A stretch of DNA of 64,000 nt, taken from NCBI GenBank assembly GCA_947497985.1, contig CANMIX010000003.1:1-64000 (forward strand), read 5' to 3'. This document shows positions 26,173-35,273 of this stretch, piece by piece. This stretch comes from an uncultured Paracoccaceae bacterium. GTDB taxonomy: Bacteria; Pseudomonadota; Alphaproteobacteria; Rhodobacterales; Rhodobacteraceae. The translations under genes were made by a program, and so were the position numbers. Under the pieces are notes generated by a model. That model did not search any database. It saw only the letters and a list, made by a program, of their open reading frames with translations, and was not told the origin of the DNA. Numbering within the stretch: the first letter of the stretch is position 1; each line of letters begins with the position of its first letter.

Positions 26173-26829
26173 TTAAATTTGGATGGGGTGACGGCTGGCG
26201 AGGGTGACGGCGATTGTCTCAACCGCAACGCTCACCGCCTCCAGTGTCATATCCAGACACATGGAGGCATTTCGCGCGCCAGGGCGTAGGTTCTGGGCGA
26301 TGTTGGCCGGAGACTGTGGGAGGTGAATGAACCCCGTCCGGGTCGACAGGCCGCTTTCTTTGATCTTATGGGCGGTGGTGTAGAGCATCTGATTGCACAG
26401 GTGCGTCCCTGCGTGGAACGAGACCTCGGCGGGAATGCCCGCATCTTTGATGGCATCGACAATCGCGGTATTGGGCAATGTGGCATTATACGCTGCTGGA
26501 CCGTCCGCAAGAATGGCAGAGGTTTTGATCTTCTTGCCAGAGGTATCCGGCACGTCGAAATCACACCAATTGATGCCAATCATTTCGGTCTGAATGATCG
26601 GCGCGCTTGAGACGCCCAGCCCAACCCAAGCATCCGGTTTATGTTGCTCCAAAAGCAAGTCGACTTCGTCAGCAAGCGCGGCACTGTCCACCGGCATGAC
26701 GTGGGTGATCACTTCGACCCCGCTCCAGGCCCGTGCCCCAAGGCTGCGTGCCACTTGGGCTGCCGGATTGTTCAAGGCTTTGGCCCAAGCACCGTACCCT
26801 GCCACCAAAATCTTTGACTGATGCGCCAT
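26173..26829 (-). CDS. pcp: Pyroglutamyl-peptidase I (peptidase C15)
   Basis: A 218-residue cytoplasmic cysteine peptidase that removes N-terminal pyroglutamate from peptides. The catalytic triad is at family positions: Glu82 in IIQTEMIGIN, Cys145 in GTHLCNQMLY and His169 in TGFIHLP. The family's usual N-terminal G-(F/Y)-x-x-(F/W) start is seen as VAGYGAWAKALNNPA. It is the first gene of an operon with a peptide ABC transporter, and the fused oxoprolinase at 17091 could turn its product into glutamate. It is divergent from a LysR gene. The arginine often seen near the active-site Glu is not obvious here, so specificity may be somewhat altered. Confidence 0.88.
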   Translation of the reverse strand: MAHQSKILVAGYGAWAKALNNPAAQVARSLGARAWSGVEVITHVMPVDSAALADEVDLLLEQHKPDAWVGLGVSSAPIIQTEMIGINWCDFDVPDTSGKKIKTSAILADGPAAYNATLPNTAIVDAIKDAGIPAEVSFHAGTHLCNQMLYTTAHKIKESGLSTRTGFIHLPQSPANIAQNLRPGARNASMCLDMTLEAVSVAVETIAVTLASRHPIQI

Positions 26830-26873
26830 TCACGTCTTCCCTGCTTAATTGAAGAAAAGAAATGAAACGGAGC

Positions 26874-26890
26874 ACTTGATAACATCAAGT
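26874..26890. promoter_or_regulatory. Candidate LysR operator between pcp and LysR
   Basis: ACTTGATAACATCAAGT is a perfect inverted repeat with 7-bp arms and a 3-base centre, and contains a T-N11-A core. It lies 44 bases from the pcp start in the divergent region shared with the LysR gene. Confidence 0.5.
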
Positions 26891-26943
26891 CATTTTAATA
26901 CATTATTGAATGCGTAAATGTTATTGATGTGGATCGAAAATCG

Positions 26944-27831
26944 ATGAAACACAGGCAGCTGGAAGCCTTTCGAAATGTGATGCGCACCGGGACCACCGCG
27001 CAGGCTGCCGAAATGATGTCGGTTACACAGCCAGCAGTCAGCCGCTTGATCGCGGATCTGGAAATCCATTTGGATTTCAAACTCTTCGAACGCAACAAAG
27101 GCCGGCTCACACCTACGCCCGAAGCCTTGAGGTTCTATCGAGGGGTGGACCAGTTCTTTATCGGGATCGACGCGTTGGAGCAGTCCGCTGCCCAAATTCG
27201 TGAGCGCTGCCCGCTGGATCTAAGGATCTGCGCGACACCGGCGCTTTCGACTGGTTTGCTGCCACAGGCAGTTGCCGAATTTAGAAAGCTGCACAAAAAT
27301 GTGGCTATAGATCTCGAAACTGCGTCCTTTTCCCAGATCGCGCTACGGCTGCAAACCCAACAATCCAATCTGGGCGTCTCGCATGCCTTCCCGGTTTTGC
27401 CTGGGATCGAACAACAGACACTTGCTGCGGTCGAACATGTCTGCGCTGTACATGCATCGCATCCTTTGGCGACACGCGATGTAATTAGCCCCGAAGACCT
27501 CGCCGGGGAGAATGTATTGCGCATCCTTCCGCAAGGCAGTGTCAATTGGGAGGAGACAAAAACCGTGCTTGAAAGCGCCAAGATACCGTTCAATTCGGAT
27601 ATTGGCACCCAAAGCTCACACACAGGTTATGCGCTGATTGCACAGAACCTTGCCGTCGGGCTAATCGAGCCTTTTGCTGCGACGCCCTGGCTGCAAAACG
27701 ATGTGGTCATTCGCCCCTTTGCGCCGCGTCTTGAATACACCTATGTGGTGGCCCGTTCCAAGGAACAGCCAAGCTCGCATCTCATCGATGAATTTGTTGA
27801 GGTGCTGCAAAAGATGATCAAACGTTTTTGA
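26944..27831 (+). CDS. LysR family transcriptional regulator
   Basis: About 295 residues. It has the typical LysR start (MKHRQLEAFRNVMRTGTTAQ), the HTH to about residue 60 (MMSVTQPAVSRLIADLE) and a substrate-binding domain (DLRICATPALSTGLLPQAVA and onward). The ATG at 26944 is preferred over a GTG at 26929 because it matches the family start; neither has a strong ribosome site. It is divergent from pcp and its transporter, so it probably controls that operon, with an inverted repeat at 26874-26890 as the likely site. Confidence 0.87.
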   Translation: MKHRQLEAFRNVMRTGTTAQAAEMMSVTQPAVSRLIADLEIHLDFKLFERNKGRLTPTPEALRFYRGVDQFFIGIDALEQSAAQIRERCPLDLRICATPALSTGLLPQAVAEFRKLHKNVAIDLETASFSQIALRLQTQQSNLGVSHAFPVLPGIEQQTLAAVEHVCAVHASHPLATRDVISPEDLAGENVLRILPQGSVNWEETKTVLESAKIPFNSDIGTQSSHTGYALIAQNLAVGLIEPFAATPWLQNDVVIRPFAPRLEYTYVVARSKEQPSSHLIDEFVEVLQKMIKRF

Positions 27832-27910
27832 ACCGGTGCCGGTGCTTCATCGAGGCGGGCAAGCAACGCGTGGCAGCCGTGACGCCCCCATGGGTTTCCG
27901 GCGTTGCGGC

Positions 27911-28525
27911 TTAAGTCTGGTCCTGTTGCCGTGCCCAGTCCCGAAGCATTTCGAGCTGGATTTTGAGCTGCCGCTTTTGCGCGTCTGAGGTCCAGTCGGT
28001 GGGATTTGCGACCCCACCCGTGCTGAGGCCAAACAGGTAGGTCGATACAGAAAGGCGCACGTCATTCATCAAGACGTCACTCCAATCATGTGCTTCGGGC
28101 CATGCGGCGCGGATTGCGTCTTCTACAAGCTGGATCGATTCTTCATGCAAGGCGGTGTTCAATTTCACCAGTTTCTCGTCGGCAATCATCGCACCCCAGA
28201 AGCTGACCCAGACTGAGCAGTCATCAAATGTTTTCTGGGTGACAGGAATGCAGGGTTCGAGCAGGGTATAAAGGTCGGAATTGCCGCTCTTCAAAAGCTT
28301 CTTTGTCGTGGCAATTACATTCAAAAAGGGTACACGCAAAGCTGCAGTGACGATTGCGTCTTTGTTATCATAATAGTTTAGTAACATTCCGGTGGAGAAG
28401 CCAACTTCGTTGGCGAAATCAACCATACGTGCACCGGAGACCCCTTTTTGAGCCAATACTCGGCATGCTGCATAGGCGATCAGTTCTCGTTGTTTTTCAT
28501 GATCAACCACGCGTGGCACGGCCAT
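27911..28525 (-). CDS. TetR/AcrR family regulator, BetI-like
   Basis: A 204-residue repressor. The TetR N-terminal HTH is at about 10-58 (RVLAQKGVSGARMVDFANEV, then STGMLLNYYDNKDAIV). The C-terminal half fits the BetI-type ligand domain (TKKLLKSGNSDLYTLLEPCI, then VWVSFWGAMIADEKL). It is divergent from the binding-protein gene at 28650 with 124 bases between them, so it likely represses that ABC operon. The ligand is unknown; BetI-like folds in this group serve many amine and amino acid operons. Confidence 0.85.
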   Translation of the reverse strand: MAVPRVVDHEKQRELIAYAACRVLAQKGVSGARMVDFANEVGFSTGMLLNYYDNKDAIVTAALRVPFLNVIATTKKLLKSGNSDLYTLLEPCIPVTQKTFDDCSVWVSFWGAMIADEKLVKLNTALHEESIQLVEDAIRAAWPEAHDWSDVLMNDVRLSVSTYLFGLSTGGVANPTDWTSDAQKRQLKIQLEMLRDWARQQDQT

Positions 28526-28649
28526 AAACTCCTTGACTCATGCAGGTCTACTTGTAACGACTATTATATAACAACGATTATGAAACGGTCAACTGCTCCA
28601 CTGGGCTACCCACAAAAGGGTAACAAGAACCGTTCAACTCGGAGGTAAT

Positions 28650-30236
28650 ATGAAAGACGAACTGAAATTTCTTAGTCAGCGTGTAGCAAAAGGCCAAATG
28701 GACCGCCGTGCCTTCTTGGGCCGTGCAGCTGCATTGGGTGCGACCGCTGCATCCGCAAATACTTTGCTCTCTTCTGCTGCTATGGCCGCAGGGGCACAAA
28801 AGGGCGGTACTATCAAAGTTGGCGTTCAAGGTGGTTCCTCCACCGATAGCCTGGATCCGGCAACCACGACCAACTCAACCGCGACACAGATTTCGCGCCT
28901 TTGGGGCGAACCGCTGGTGGAATTGAATGCAGATGGCGCGCTCGACGGCCGTATTGCCGAAGAATTCTCTGCCTCCGCAGATGCCAAGACGTGGACCTTC
29001 AAAATCCGCAGCGGTGTGACTTTCAGCAATGGCAAATCGCTGACAGCCGATGACGTGGCTGCAACCATCGAACGCCACGCCGGTGAAGAGTCCAAGTCCG
29101 GGGCGCTGGGTCTTTTGACCGATATCTCCGGTCTGCGTGTCGAAGGTGACAAATTCATCGTTGACCTGAACAGCGCCAACGCTGACCTGCCTTACCTGAT
29201 GACTGATTATCACCTGATGATCCAGCCAAACGGCGGTAAGGACGATCCGGCAGCCGCCATCGGCACCGGGCCTTATGTGATCAAAGAACATGAATCCGGT
29301 GTGCGCACCATCGCCGAGAAAAACCCCAACTATTGGGATGCTGAACTGGGCCATGCAGGCACCATCGAAGTGCTGAACATCAATGATGACACGGCGCGCG
29401 TTGCTGCTCTGCAATCGGGTCAGGTTGATCTTGTTAACCGGGTGCCTCCGCGTGTGGCTGCGTTGGTGCAACGTATGCGTGGCGTCACCGTGCATTCCGT
29501 GCCAAGCGCGGGTCACTACGTGTTCATCATGCACGCTGACACGGCACCGTTTGACAACAAGGACCTGCGTCTGGCGTTGAAATATGCCATCAACCGTCAG
29601 GAAATGGTCGACAAGATCCTGTTTGGCAACGGCTCCGTTGGCAACGATACACCGATCAACGCCAGCTACCCGCTGTTTTCCGGCGACATGGAGCAGCGTG
29701 AATACGATCCGGACAAAGCAGCGTTCCACTACAAAGCCTCTGGTCATGACGGCAGCATCCTTCTGCGGACCTCGGACAATTCCTTCCCAGGCGCGCCTGA
29801 TGCGTCGCAACTGTTCCAGCAAAGCGCAGCAGCAGCAGGTATCCAGCTCGAAGTGAAGCGTGAGCCTAACGATGGCTACTGGTCCGAAGTCTGGAACAAG
29901 CAACCCTTCTGCACCAGCTACTGGAGCGGACGTCCGATCCAAGACCAGATGTTCTCGACCGCCTATCTGTCGACCGCGGATTGGAACGACACCCGTTTCG
30001 TCAACGAACAGTTCGACCAGCTTCTGGTCGCAGCCCGTGGTGAGCTGGACCAAGTCAAACGCAAGCAGATGTATGCGGACATGAGCACGCTGGTGAACCA
30101 AGAGGGCGGTCTGATCTGCCCAATGTTCAACAACTTCCTCGATGCGACATCTGACAAAGTCGCAGGTTGGGGCCCAAGCAAAGGCTTCGATCTGATGAAC
30201 TTCTACGCCCCAATGAAGATGTGGGTCACCGCATAA
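28650..30236 (+). CDS. ABC transporter substrate-binding protein, SBP family 5, Tat-exported
   Basis: A 528-residue binding protein. The N-terminus carries a twin-arginine signal (DRRAFLGRAAALG at 18-30, then a moderately hydrophobic stretch ending SAAMAAGA), so it is probably exported folded. The SBP_bac_5 body shows WTFKIRSGVTFSNGKSLTAD, GTGPYVIKEHESGVRTIAEK and LRLALKYAINRQEMVDKILF. The ATG at 28650 has cggagg 5 bases upstream. The stop overlaps the next permease start (taatg), with no intergenic hairpin, unlike the other systems here. The ligand is unknown. Confidence 0.9.
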   Translation: MKDELKFLSQRVAKGQMDRRAFLGRAAALGATAASANTLLSSAAMAAGAQKGGTIKVGVQGGSSTDSLDPATTTNSTATQISRLWGEPLVELNADGALDGRIAEEFSASADAKTWTFKIRSGVTFSNGKSLTADDVAATIERHAGEESKSGALGLLTDISGLRVEGDKFIVDLNSANADLPYLMTDYHLMIQPNGGKDDPAAAIGTGPYVIKEHESGVRTIAEKNPNYWDAELGHAGTIEVLNINDDTARVAALQSGQVDLVNRVPPRVAALVQRMRGVTVHSVPSAGHYVFIMHADTAPFDNKDLRLALKYAINRQEMVDKILFGNGSVGNDTPINASYPLFSGDMEQREYDPDKAAFHYKASGHDGSILLRTSDNSFPGAPDASQLFQQSAAAAGIQLEVKREPNDGYWSEVWNKQPFCTSYWSGRPIQDQMFSTAYLSTADWNDTRFVNEQFDQLLVAARGELDQVKRKQMYADMSTLVNQEGGLICPMFNNFLDATSDKVAGWGPSKGFDLMNFYAPMKMWVTA

Positions 30237-31192
30237 TGTCAGGTGCCTTAAAACTAATAGCCCAGCGCATTGCGCTGGGCCTTCTGCTTTTGTTGCTTGT
30301 GTCCATCCTCATCTTCTCGGGCACTCAGATCCTGCCCGGCGATGTGGCCCAATCGATCCTTGGACAATCAGCAACGCCTGAAAACCTTGCCAATTTGCGA
30401 GCCGAGCTTGGCTTAGAAAAACCGGCCTACATCCGGTATTTCGAATGGCTTGCCGGTTTGATGCGCGGCGACCTTGGCACAGCGCTGACAAGCGGTGTCC
30501 CGATTTCCGAAGCGATTGCCGTCCGCCTTGAAAACACACTCTTCCTTGGCGCTTTTGCCGCCGCTGTTTCTGTGCCGCTTGCGATCACACTTGGACTGGT
30601 GTCTGTGCGCTTTCGCAACCGTTGGCCCGACAAGATGATCTCGGCCTCGACGCTGGCGTCGATCTCCTTGCCGGAATTCTTCATCGGCTATTTGCTGATC
30701 CTGTTTTTTGGTGTGAAACTGGGATGGTTCCCCAGCGTGGCCACTGTCTATGAAGGCATGAGCTTTGCCGATCGCATCAACACCACTGTTTTGCCGGCCC
30801 TTACGCTGACCCTTGTTGTGCTTGCGCATATGATGCGCATGACCCGTGCGGCGATCCTGAACGTCATGCAATCGGCTTATATTGAAACAGCCGAGCTAAA
30901 AGGGCTTGGGTCTTTCAAAATCATTTGGCGTCACGCATTGCCCAACGCAATTGCCCCAATCGTCAATGTGGTCATGCTCAATATGGCCTATTTGATCGTC
31001 GGCGTGGTCGTTGTCGAAGTGATCTTTGTCTATCCCGGCATGGGGCAATATCTGGTCGATCACGTCTCCAAACGCGACGTTCCTGTTGTACAGGCCTGCG
31101 GCTTGATCTTTGCCGCCATTTTTATCGGTCTCAACCTGTTGGCGGATGTGATCTCCATCCTTTCAAATCCCCGCCTGCGGCATCCGAAGTAA
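30236..31192 (+). CDS. ABC transporter permease, DppB type
   Basis: A 318-residue permease. The first helix is IALGLLLLLLVSILIFSGTQ, then LPGDVAQSILGQSATPENLA and GLEKPAYIRYFEWLAGLM, then BPD_transp_1. The EAA loop reads TAELKGLGSFKIIWRHALPN. The ATG shares one base with the stop of the binding-protein gene, so translation is coupled. An upstream in-frame extension overlaps that gene and is rejected. Confidence 0.9.
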   Translation: MSGALKLIAQRIALGLLLLLLVSILIFSGTQILPGDVAQSILGQSATPENLANLRAELGLEKPAYIRYFEWLAGLMRGDLGTALTSGVPISEAIAVRLENTLFLGAFAAAVSVPLAITLGLVSVRFRNRWPDKMISASTLASISLPEFFIGYLLILFFGVKLGWFPSVATVYEGMSFADRINTTVLPALTLTLVVLAHMMRMTRAAILNVMQSAYIETAELKGLGSFKIIWRHALPNAIAPIVNVVMLNMAYLIVGVVVVEVIFVYPGMGQYLVDHVSKRDVPVVQACGLIFAAIFIGLNLLADVISILSNPRLRHPK

Positions 31193-31201
31193 GGTCCAGT
31201 C

Positions 31202-32029
31202 ATGAAATTCAAGGATATTCCAATAAGTGCCTGGATCGGCATTCTCTCGACCAGTGTGTTTGTCTTTGCAGCTGTGTTTGCACCGTGGATCGCGCCGTAT
31301 GATATGGCCGACCCGGTGGGCCAAGTGTGGGAGCCGATGTCGTGGAAACACTTGCTGGGCACCGACAATCTGGGGCGGGATCTGCTGTCACGCCTGATCT
31401 TTGGGGCTCGAACAACGTTGACAATCGCCGCAATCGCAACACTTCTGTCGTTCTTTGTCGGGGCGTTCCTGGGCATGCTTGCAGCCGTCGTAGGTGGTTG
31501 GATCGACCAGTTGTTGTCCCGCTTTGTCGACCTTTTGATGTCAATCCCGACCCTGATTTTTGCCTTGGTGGTCCTGTCGGTTTTGCCGTCAAACCTGATC
31601 ACCTTGATTTTGGTTATGGGTGTTCTGGACGCGACGCGGGTCTATCGCTTGTCGCGGGCGGTGGGCGTGGACATCAACGTGATGGAATTTGTCGAAGCTG
31701 CCAAACTGCGTGGTGAAAACCGCGTCTGGATTATTACCCGCGAAATCCTGCCCAACGCCATGTCGACGCTGGTCTCTGAATTTGGCCTGCGGTTTGTCTT
31801 TATGGTGTTGTTCCTGTCCGCCTTGTCTTTCCTGGGGCTTGGCATCCAACCGCCACAGGCGGATTGGGGTGGCATGGTCAAAGAGAACAAGGACGGTATC
31901 GTCTTTGGTATCCCGGCGGCGCTGATCCCGGCCTTTGCCATCGCCATGTTGGCGATATCGGTGAACCTGATTGCGGACTGGCTGTTGAACCGGTCGGCTG
32001 ACACGAAAGGGGGCCGAGGTGAGCTCTGA
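31202..32029 (+). CDS. ABC transporter permease, DppC type
   Basis: A 275-residue permease: one N-terminal helix (SAWIGILSTSVFVFAAVFAP), GTDNLGRDLLSRLIFGARTT, then five helices of BPD_transp_1. The EAA loop reads AAKLRGENRVWIITREILPN. It lies 9 bases after the DppB-type gene and overlaps the ATPase start by 11 bases. Confidence 0.9.
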   Translation: MKFKDIPISAWIGILSTSVFVFAAVFAPWIAPYDMADPVGQVWEPMSWKHLLGTDNLGRDLLSRLIFGARTTLTIAAIATLLSFFVGAFLGMLAAVVGGWIDQLLSRFVDLLMSIPTLIFALVVLSVLPSNLITLILVMGVLDATRVYRLSRAVGVDINVMEFVEAAKLRGENRVWIITREILPNAMSTLVSEFGLRFVFMVLFLSALSFLGLGIQPPQADWGGMVKENKDGIVFGIPAALIPAFAIAMLAISVNLIADWLLNRSADTKGGRGEL

Positions 32030-33656
32030 TAACGTTCTTGAAATTCGCGATCTGAAAATTGGCGTTGCGGTAAAAGAGCCTAACGGACGCAGCAAAGACA
32101 TCGAAATCGTGCACGGCGTCTCGGCGACGATCGAAAAGGGCAAGGTTCTGGGCCTGATCGGTGAATCCGGGGCGGGCAAATCGACCATCGGCCTGTCGTC
32201 CCTAGCTTATGGGCGCGGCAGCGTCGATATCACCGGCGGTGAAGTGCTGCTGAATGGGCGTGACATTATGAAACTGGGCCGTTCGGGTTTGAAATCCGTG
32301 CGCGGCAAAGAAGTCTGCTATGTCTCCCAAAGCGCCAGTGCCGGATTTAACCCGGCCAAACGGCTGATTGATCAGGTCATTGAATCCACTCTGGAACATG
32401 GCCTGGCGACCCGCAGCGAGGCGATCACCCGCGCCAAGGAGCTGTTTGCAGCGCTCAGCCTGCCGGATCCGGAAAACATCGGTTCACGTTATCCGCATCA
32501 GGTCTCGGGTGGGCAATTGCAGCGGGTGATGACGGCGATGGCCTTGTGTCCAAAACCCGATCTGATCGTGTTTGACGAACCCACAACCGCATTGGATGTG
32601 ACCACTCAGATTGATGTCTTGGCGGCGATCAAAAACGCCATCCATCTGACCGGTGTCGCGGCGATCTATATCACCCATGATCTCGCGGTTGTGGCGCAGG
32701 TCGCGGATGACATCATGGTGTTGCGTCACGGAAAAACCGTGGAATATGGCAGCACCAAGCAGATCATCGAAGCCCCCCAGGAAGACTATACCAAAGCTCT
32801 AGTCACGGTCCGCTCCATCGAAGCTGACCAACAGGAAGCGGTGGCGGCACCGGTGATGGAAATCAAAAACATCACGGCGGGCTATGGTCGCGGGACAACC
32901 GTTCTCGACGATGTCTCGGTGGAGCTTTACGCCGGTCAAACCTTGGCCGTTGTGGGCGAAAGCGGATCCGGAAAATCGACGCTGGCACGTGTTGTGACCG
33001 GGTTGTTGCCGCCGCGAAAGGGCGAAATCCAGTTCGAAGGGAAGGTGCTCACGCCCAAACAGCCCAACCGGTCTCTGCAGGATCTCAAAGACATCCAGAT
33101 GATCTATCAAATGGCCGACACCGCGATGAACCCGCGCCAGACGATTGGCACGATCATTGGTCGCCCAATCGAATTCTACTTTGGTGTCAAAGGCAAAGAG
33201 CTTCGAGATCGTATCGACGCACTTTTGGACAAGATCGAGTTGCCGCGCGACATTGCCAAACGCTATCCGGGTGAGCTGTCGGGTGGTCAAAAGCAACGGG
33301 TCTGTATTGCCCGTGCACTGGCGGCAGAGCCCAAGCTGATCATCTGTGATGAGGTGACAAGCGCGCTAGACCCGTTGGTGGCGGACGGCATCCTCAAGCT
33401 GTTGTTGCAACTACAAGCGTCTGAGAACATGGCCTATATGTTCATCACCCATGACCTTGCGACCGTAAAAGCCATCGCGGATTCTGTAGCGGTGATGCAC
33501 TTGGGCAAGCTGGCGCGGTACGGGCCGAAACAACAGGTTCTGTCGCCGCCCTTTGATGACTACACCGACCTGTTGTTGTCCTCCGTGCCGGAGATGCGTC
33601 TGGGATGGCTGGAGAAAATCCTGTCCTCGCGTAAAATGCAAAGCGCCGGGAACTGA
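32019..33656 (+). CDS. Dipeptide/oligopeptide-type ABC transporter, fused double ATPase
   Basis: A 545-residue double ATPase with a GTG start at 32019, inside the end of the permease gene. Domain 1 has GESGAGKST near 48-56, VSGGQLQRVMTAMAL and [12 protein letters not shown]. Domain 2 has GESGSGKST near 315, LSGGQKQRVCIARAL and LIICDEVTSALD. The second domain's Q-loop region reads IYQMADTAMNPRQTIG rather than the usual VFQDP form, a family variant. It is the last gene of the operon and is followed by a bidirectional terminator. Confidence 0.9.
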   Translation: MSSDNVLEIRDLKIGVAVKEPNGRSKDIEIVHGVSATIEKGKVLGLIGESGAGKSTIGLSSLAYGRGSVDITGGEVLLNGRDIMKLGRSGLKSVRGKEVCYVSQSASAGFNPAKRLIDQVIESTLEHGLATRSEAITRAKELFAALSLPDPENIGSRYPHQVSGGQLQRVMTAMALCPKPDLIVFDEPTTALDVTTQIDVLAAIKNAIHLTGVAAIYITHDLAVVAQVADDIMVLRHGKTVEYGSTKQIIEAPQEDYTKALVTVRSIEADQQEAVAAPVMEIKNITAGYGRGTTVLDDVSVELYAGQTLAVVGESGSGKSTLARVVTGLLPPRKGEIQFEGKVLTPKQPNRSLQDLKDIQMIYQMADTAMNPRQTIGTIIGRPIEFYFGVKGKELRDRIDALLDKIELPRDIAKRYPGELSGGQKQRVCIARALAAEPKLIICDEVTSALDPLVADGILKLLLQLQASENMAYMFITHDLATVKAIADSVAVMHLGKLARYGPKQQVLSPPFDDYTDLLLSSVPEMRLGWLEKILSSRKMQSAGN

Positions 33657-33685
33657 TCAACTTGATCTGAGGCTCACAAGACAAC

Positions 33686-33718
33686 AAAAAAGGGGCGCAT
33701 TTTCTTGCGCCCCTTTTT
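33686..33718. terminator. Bidirectional terminator between convergent ABC operons
   Basis: An 8-bp stem (ggggcgca / tgcgcccc) with a 6-base loop is flanked by an A run on the left and a T run on the right. It serves both the plus-strand operon ending at 33656 and the minus-strand operon ending at 33736. Confidence 0.88.
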
Positions 33719-33735
33719 GCGTTCTTGAAGGGCGA

Positions 33736-34515
33736 TCAGCTGGCCCGGCGTTGGCCGCGGTTTTCAAAACGACTGAACAACAGCGTAATCACCCCGGCCA
33801 GGATCATATAGACCACAGCCAACAGCAACAGCGGCTCGTAGACGATGAATGTGTCAGAGCGTACGCGGGAAGAGACCGCATAGATGTCGATCACGGTGAT
33901 CGTCGCCACCAGTGGGGTGGCTTTCAACTGCAGGATCGTCTCACCACCCAATGTGGGCAGCACGCTGCGGATCGCCTGCGGCAACCAGATACGACGGAAC
34001 ATGGTGAAACGGGGCATGCCAAAGGCCTTGGCCGCCTCCAGCTGGCCCCGTTTAACCCCAGCAAAGGCGCCGCGCATGACTTCGCCTTCATAGCCTGCAT
34101 AAGACAGGGTGAGGGCCAGCACCGCATAGGGCCAGGCCTGGCGCAAATAAGGCCACAGCTCGCTGCTACGGATCCACGGGTATTGTGGAAACAGCGATCC
34201 CAACCCATAATAAAGCAGCCAGATCTGCAACAACAGTGGCGTGCCTCGGATCACGGTGCAAAAGGCCTTGGCCGGGAGTGCCAGATACCAGGGACCGATG
34301 GCCTGCGCCAATCCCAAGGGCACCGCCAGCAAGAAGCCCAAGACAATTGTGACGACCAATATCCAGATGGTGCGCCACAACCCTTCCAGAGCAAGCGGTG
34401 CATAGTCCGGCAACCAATCCCAGCGCAGGGTCATGGCGCACCAGACAACGATTGCCGCAAAAATCACAGCCATCACAATGCGATGCGGTTCCCAAAACGC
34501 ACGAAACTGTTGCAT
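33736..34515 (-). CDS. Polar amino acid ABC transporter permease (HisM/OccM type)
   Basis: A 259-residue permease of the HisMQ family. After a first helix near 13-32, the segment YAPLALEGLWRTIWILVVTI starts the typical domain. The ATPase-docking loop reads EAAKAFGMPRFTMFRRIWLP, and VIRGTPLLLQIWLLYYGLG is a hallmark of this family. Its start ATG shares a base with the stop of the companion permease. It belongs to the amino acid importer 36881-33736. Confidence 0.9.
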   Translation of the reverse strand: MQQFRAFWEPHRIVMAVIFAAIVVWCAMTLRWDWLPDYAPLALEGLWRTIWILVVTIVLGFLLAVPLGLAQAIGPWYLALPAKAFCTVIRGTPLLLQIWLLYYGLGSLFPQYPWIRSSELWPYLRQAWPYAVLALTLSYAGYEGEVMRGAFAGVKRGQLEAAKAFGMPRFTMFRRIWLPQAIRSVLPTLGGETILQLKATPLVATITVIDIYAVSSRVRSDTFIVYEPLLLLAVVYMILAGVITLLFSRFENRGQRRAS

Positions 34516-35264
34516 CAGCGGGCTCCTTTCAAGGACGGCTGTCCCCGGCGCGCCCAGTTTTCAATGCGCGCAAAGACAAGACCGGACAGAAGGGTCACCA
34601 CAAGATACAGCGCCCCCGCCGCCAGGAAGAAGGTGAAATAGGCCCGCGTGCTGCCGGCGGCCTGTCGGGTTTCCAGGGTCAGCTCGCTAAAGCCCACGAC
34701 CGCCAACAGCGCCGTGTCCTTGGTCGCGATCAGCCACAGGTTCGCAAGCCCCGGCGTTGCAAAGCTCATCATGGCCGGAATGGTGATCCGACGCATGGTC
34801 ATCGCAGACGGCATCCCAAACGAACGCGCGGCCTCAATCTGGCCGACAGGGACGGCTTGGATCGCACCGCGCAAAATCTCGGTGGCATAGGCGCCCTGCA
34901 CGATGCCCAGCACCCAAATGCCAGCCGCCACGCCGTTAATCTCAACCCGGTCACCGCCCATAGCCTCTGAGATTTTATTGATAACGTCGGTGCCGACGTA
35001 ATAGAGGATCAGGATCAGCACCAATTCAGGCACCGCGCGGATCACCGTTGTATAAACGGCAAGAAGATCACGCGTGACCTTCCCCCCATAAAGCTTGCCG
35101 CATGCCCCAAACAGCCCAATCACCAGGCCAAGCCCAAATGCCCCCAGCGCGATTTTGAGTGAATTCGCGAGACCCCGCAAAAGGTTGCCCCCCCAACCCG
35201 GGGGGGACAGCGACAGCAGCTCGGCGCTCGAGCCAAGGCCGAGCATGTCAAAGAATGCCTGCAC
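34515..35264 (-). CDS. Polar amino acid ABC transporter permease (HisQ/OccQ type)
   Basis: A 249-residue permease of the HisMQ family. Conserved parts are NLLRGLANSLKIALGAFGLG, TVIRAVPELVLILILYYVG and the docking loop EAARSFGMPSAMTMRRITIP. It is 9 bases after the binding-protein gene and overlaps the second permease by one base, giving a heterodimeric channel. Sequence style (Q/M pair with an OccT-like receptor) fits basic or opine amino acids. Confidence 0.9.
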   Translation of the reverse strand: MQAFFDMLGLGSSAELLSLSPPGWGGNLLRGLANSLKIALGAFGLGLVIGLFGACGKLYGGKVTRDLLAVYTTVIRAVPELVLILILYYVGTDVINKISEAMGGDRVEINGVAAGIWVLGIVQGAYATEILRGAIQAVPVGQIEAARSFGMPSAMTMRRITIPAMMSFATPGLANLWLIATKDTALLAVVGFSELTLETRQAAGSTRAYFTFFLAAGALYLVVTLLSGLVFARIENWARRGQPSLKGAR

Positions 35265-35273
35265 GTCAGACCC

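Noticed and set aside
28875-30101. 408-codon open frame on the minus strand
   Set aside because: Antisense to the Tat-exported binding-protein gene. No family motif and no ribosome site seen.
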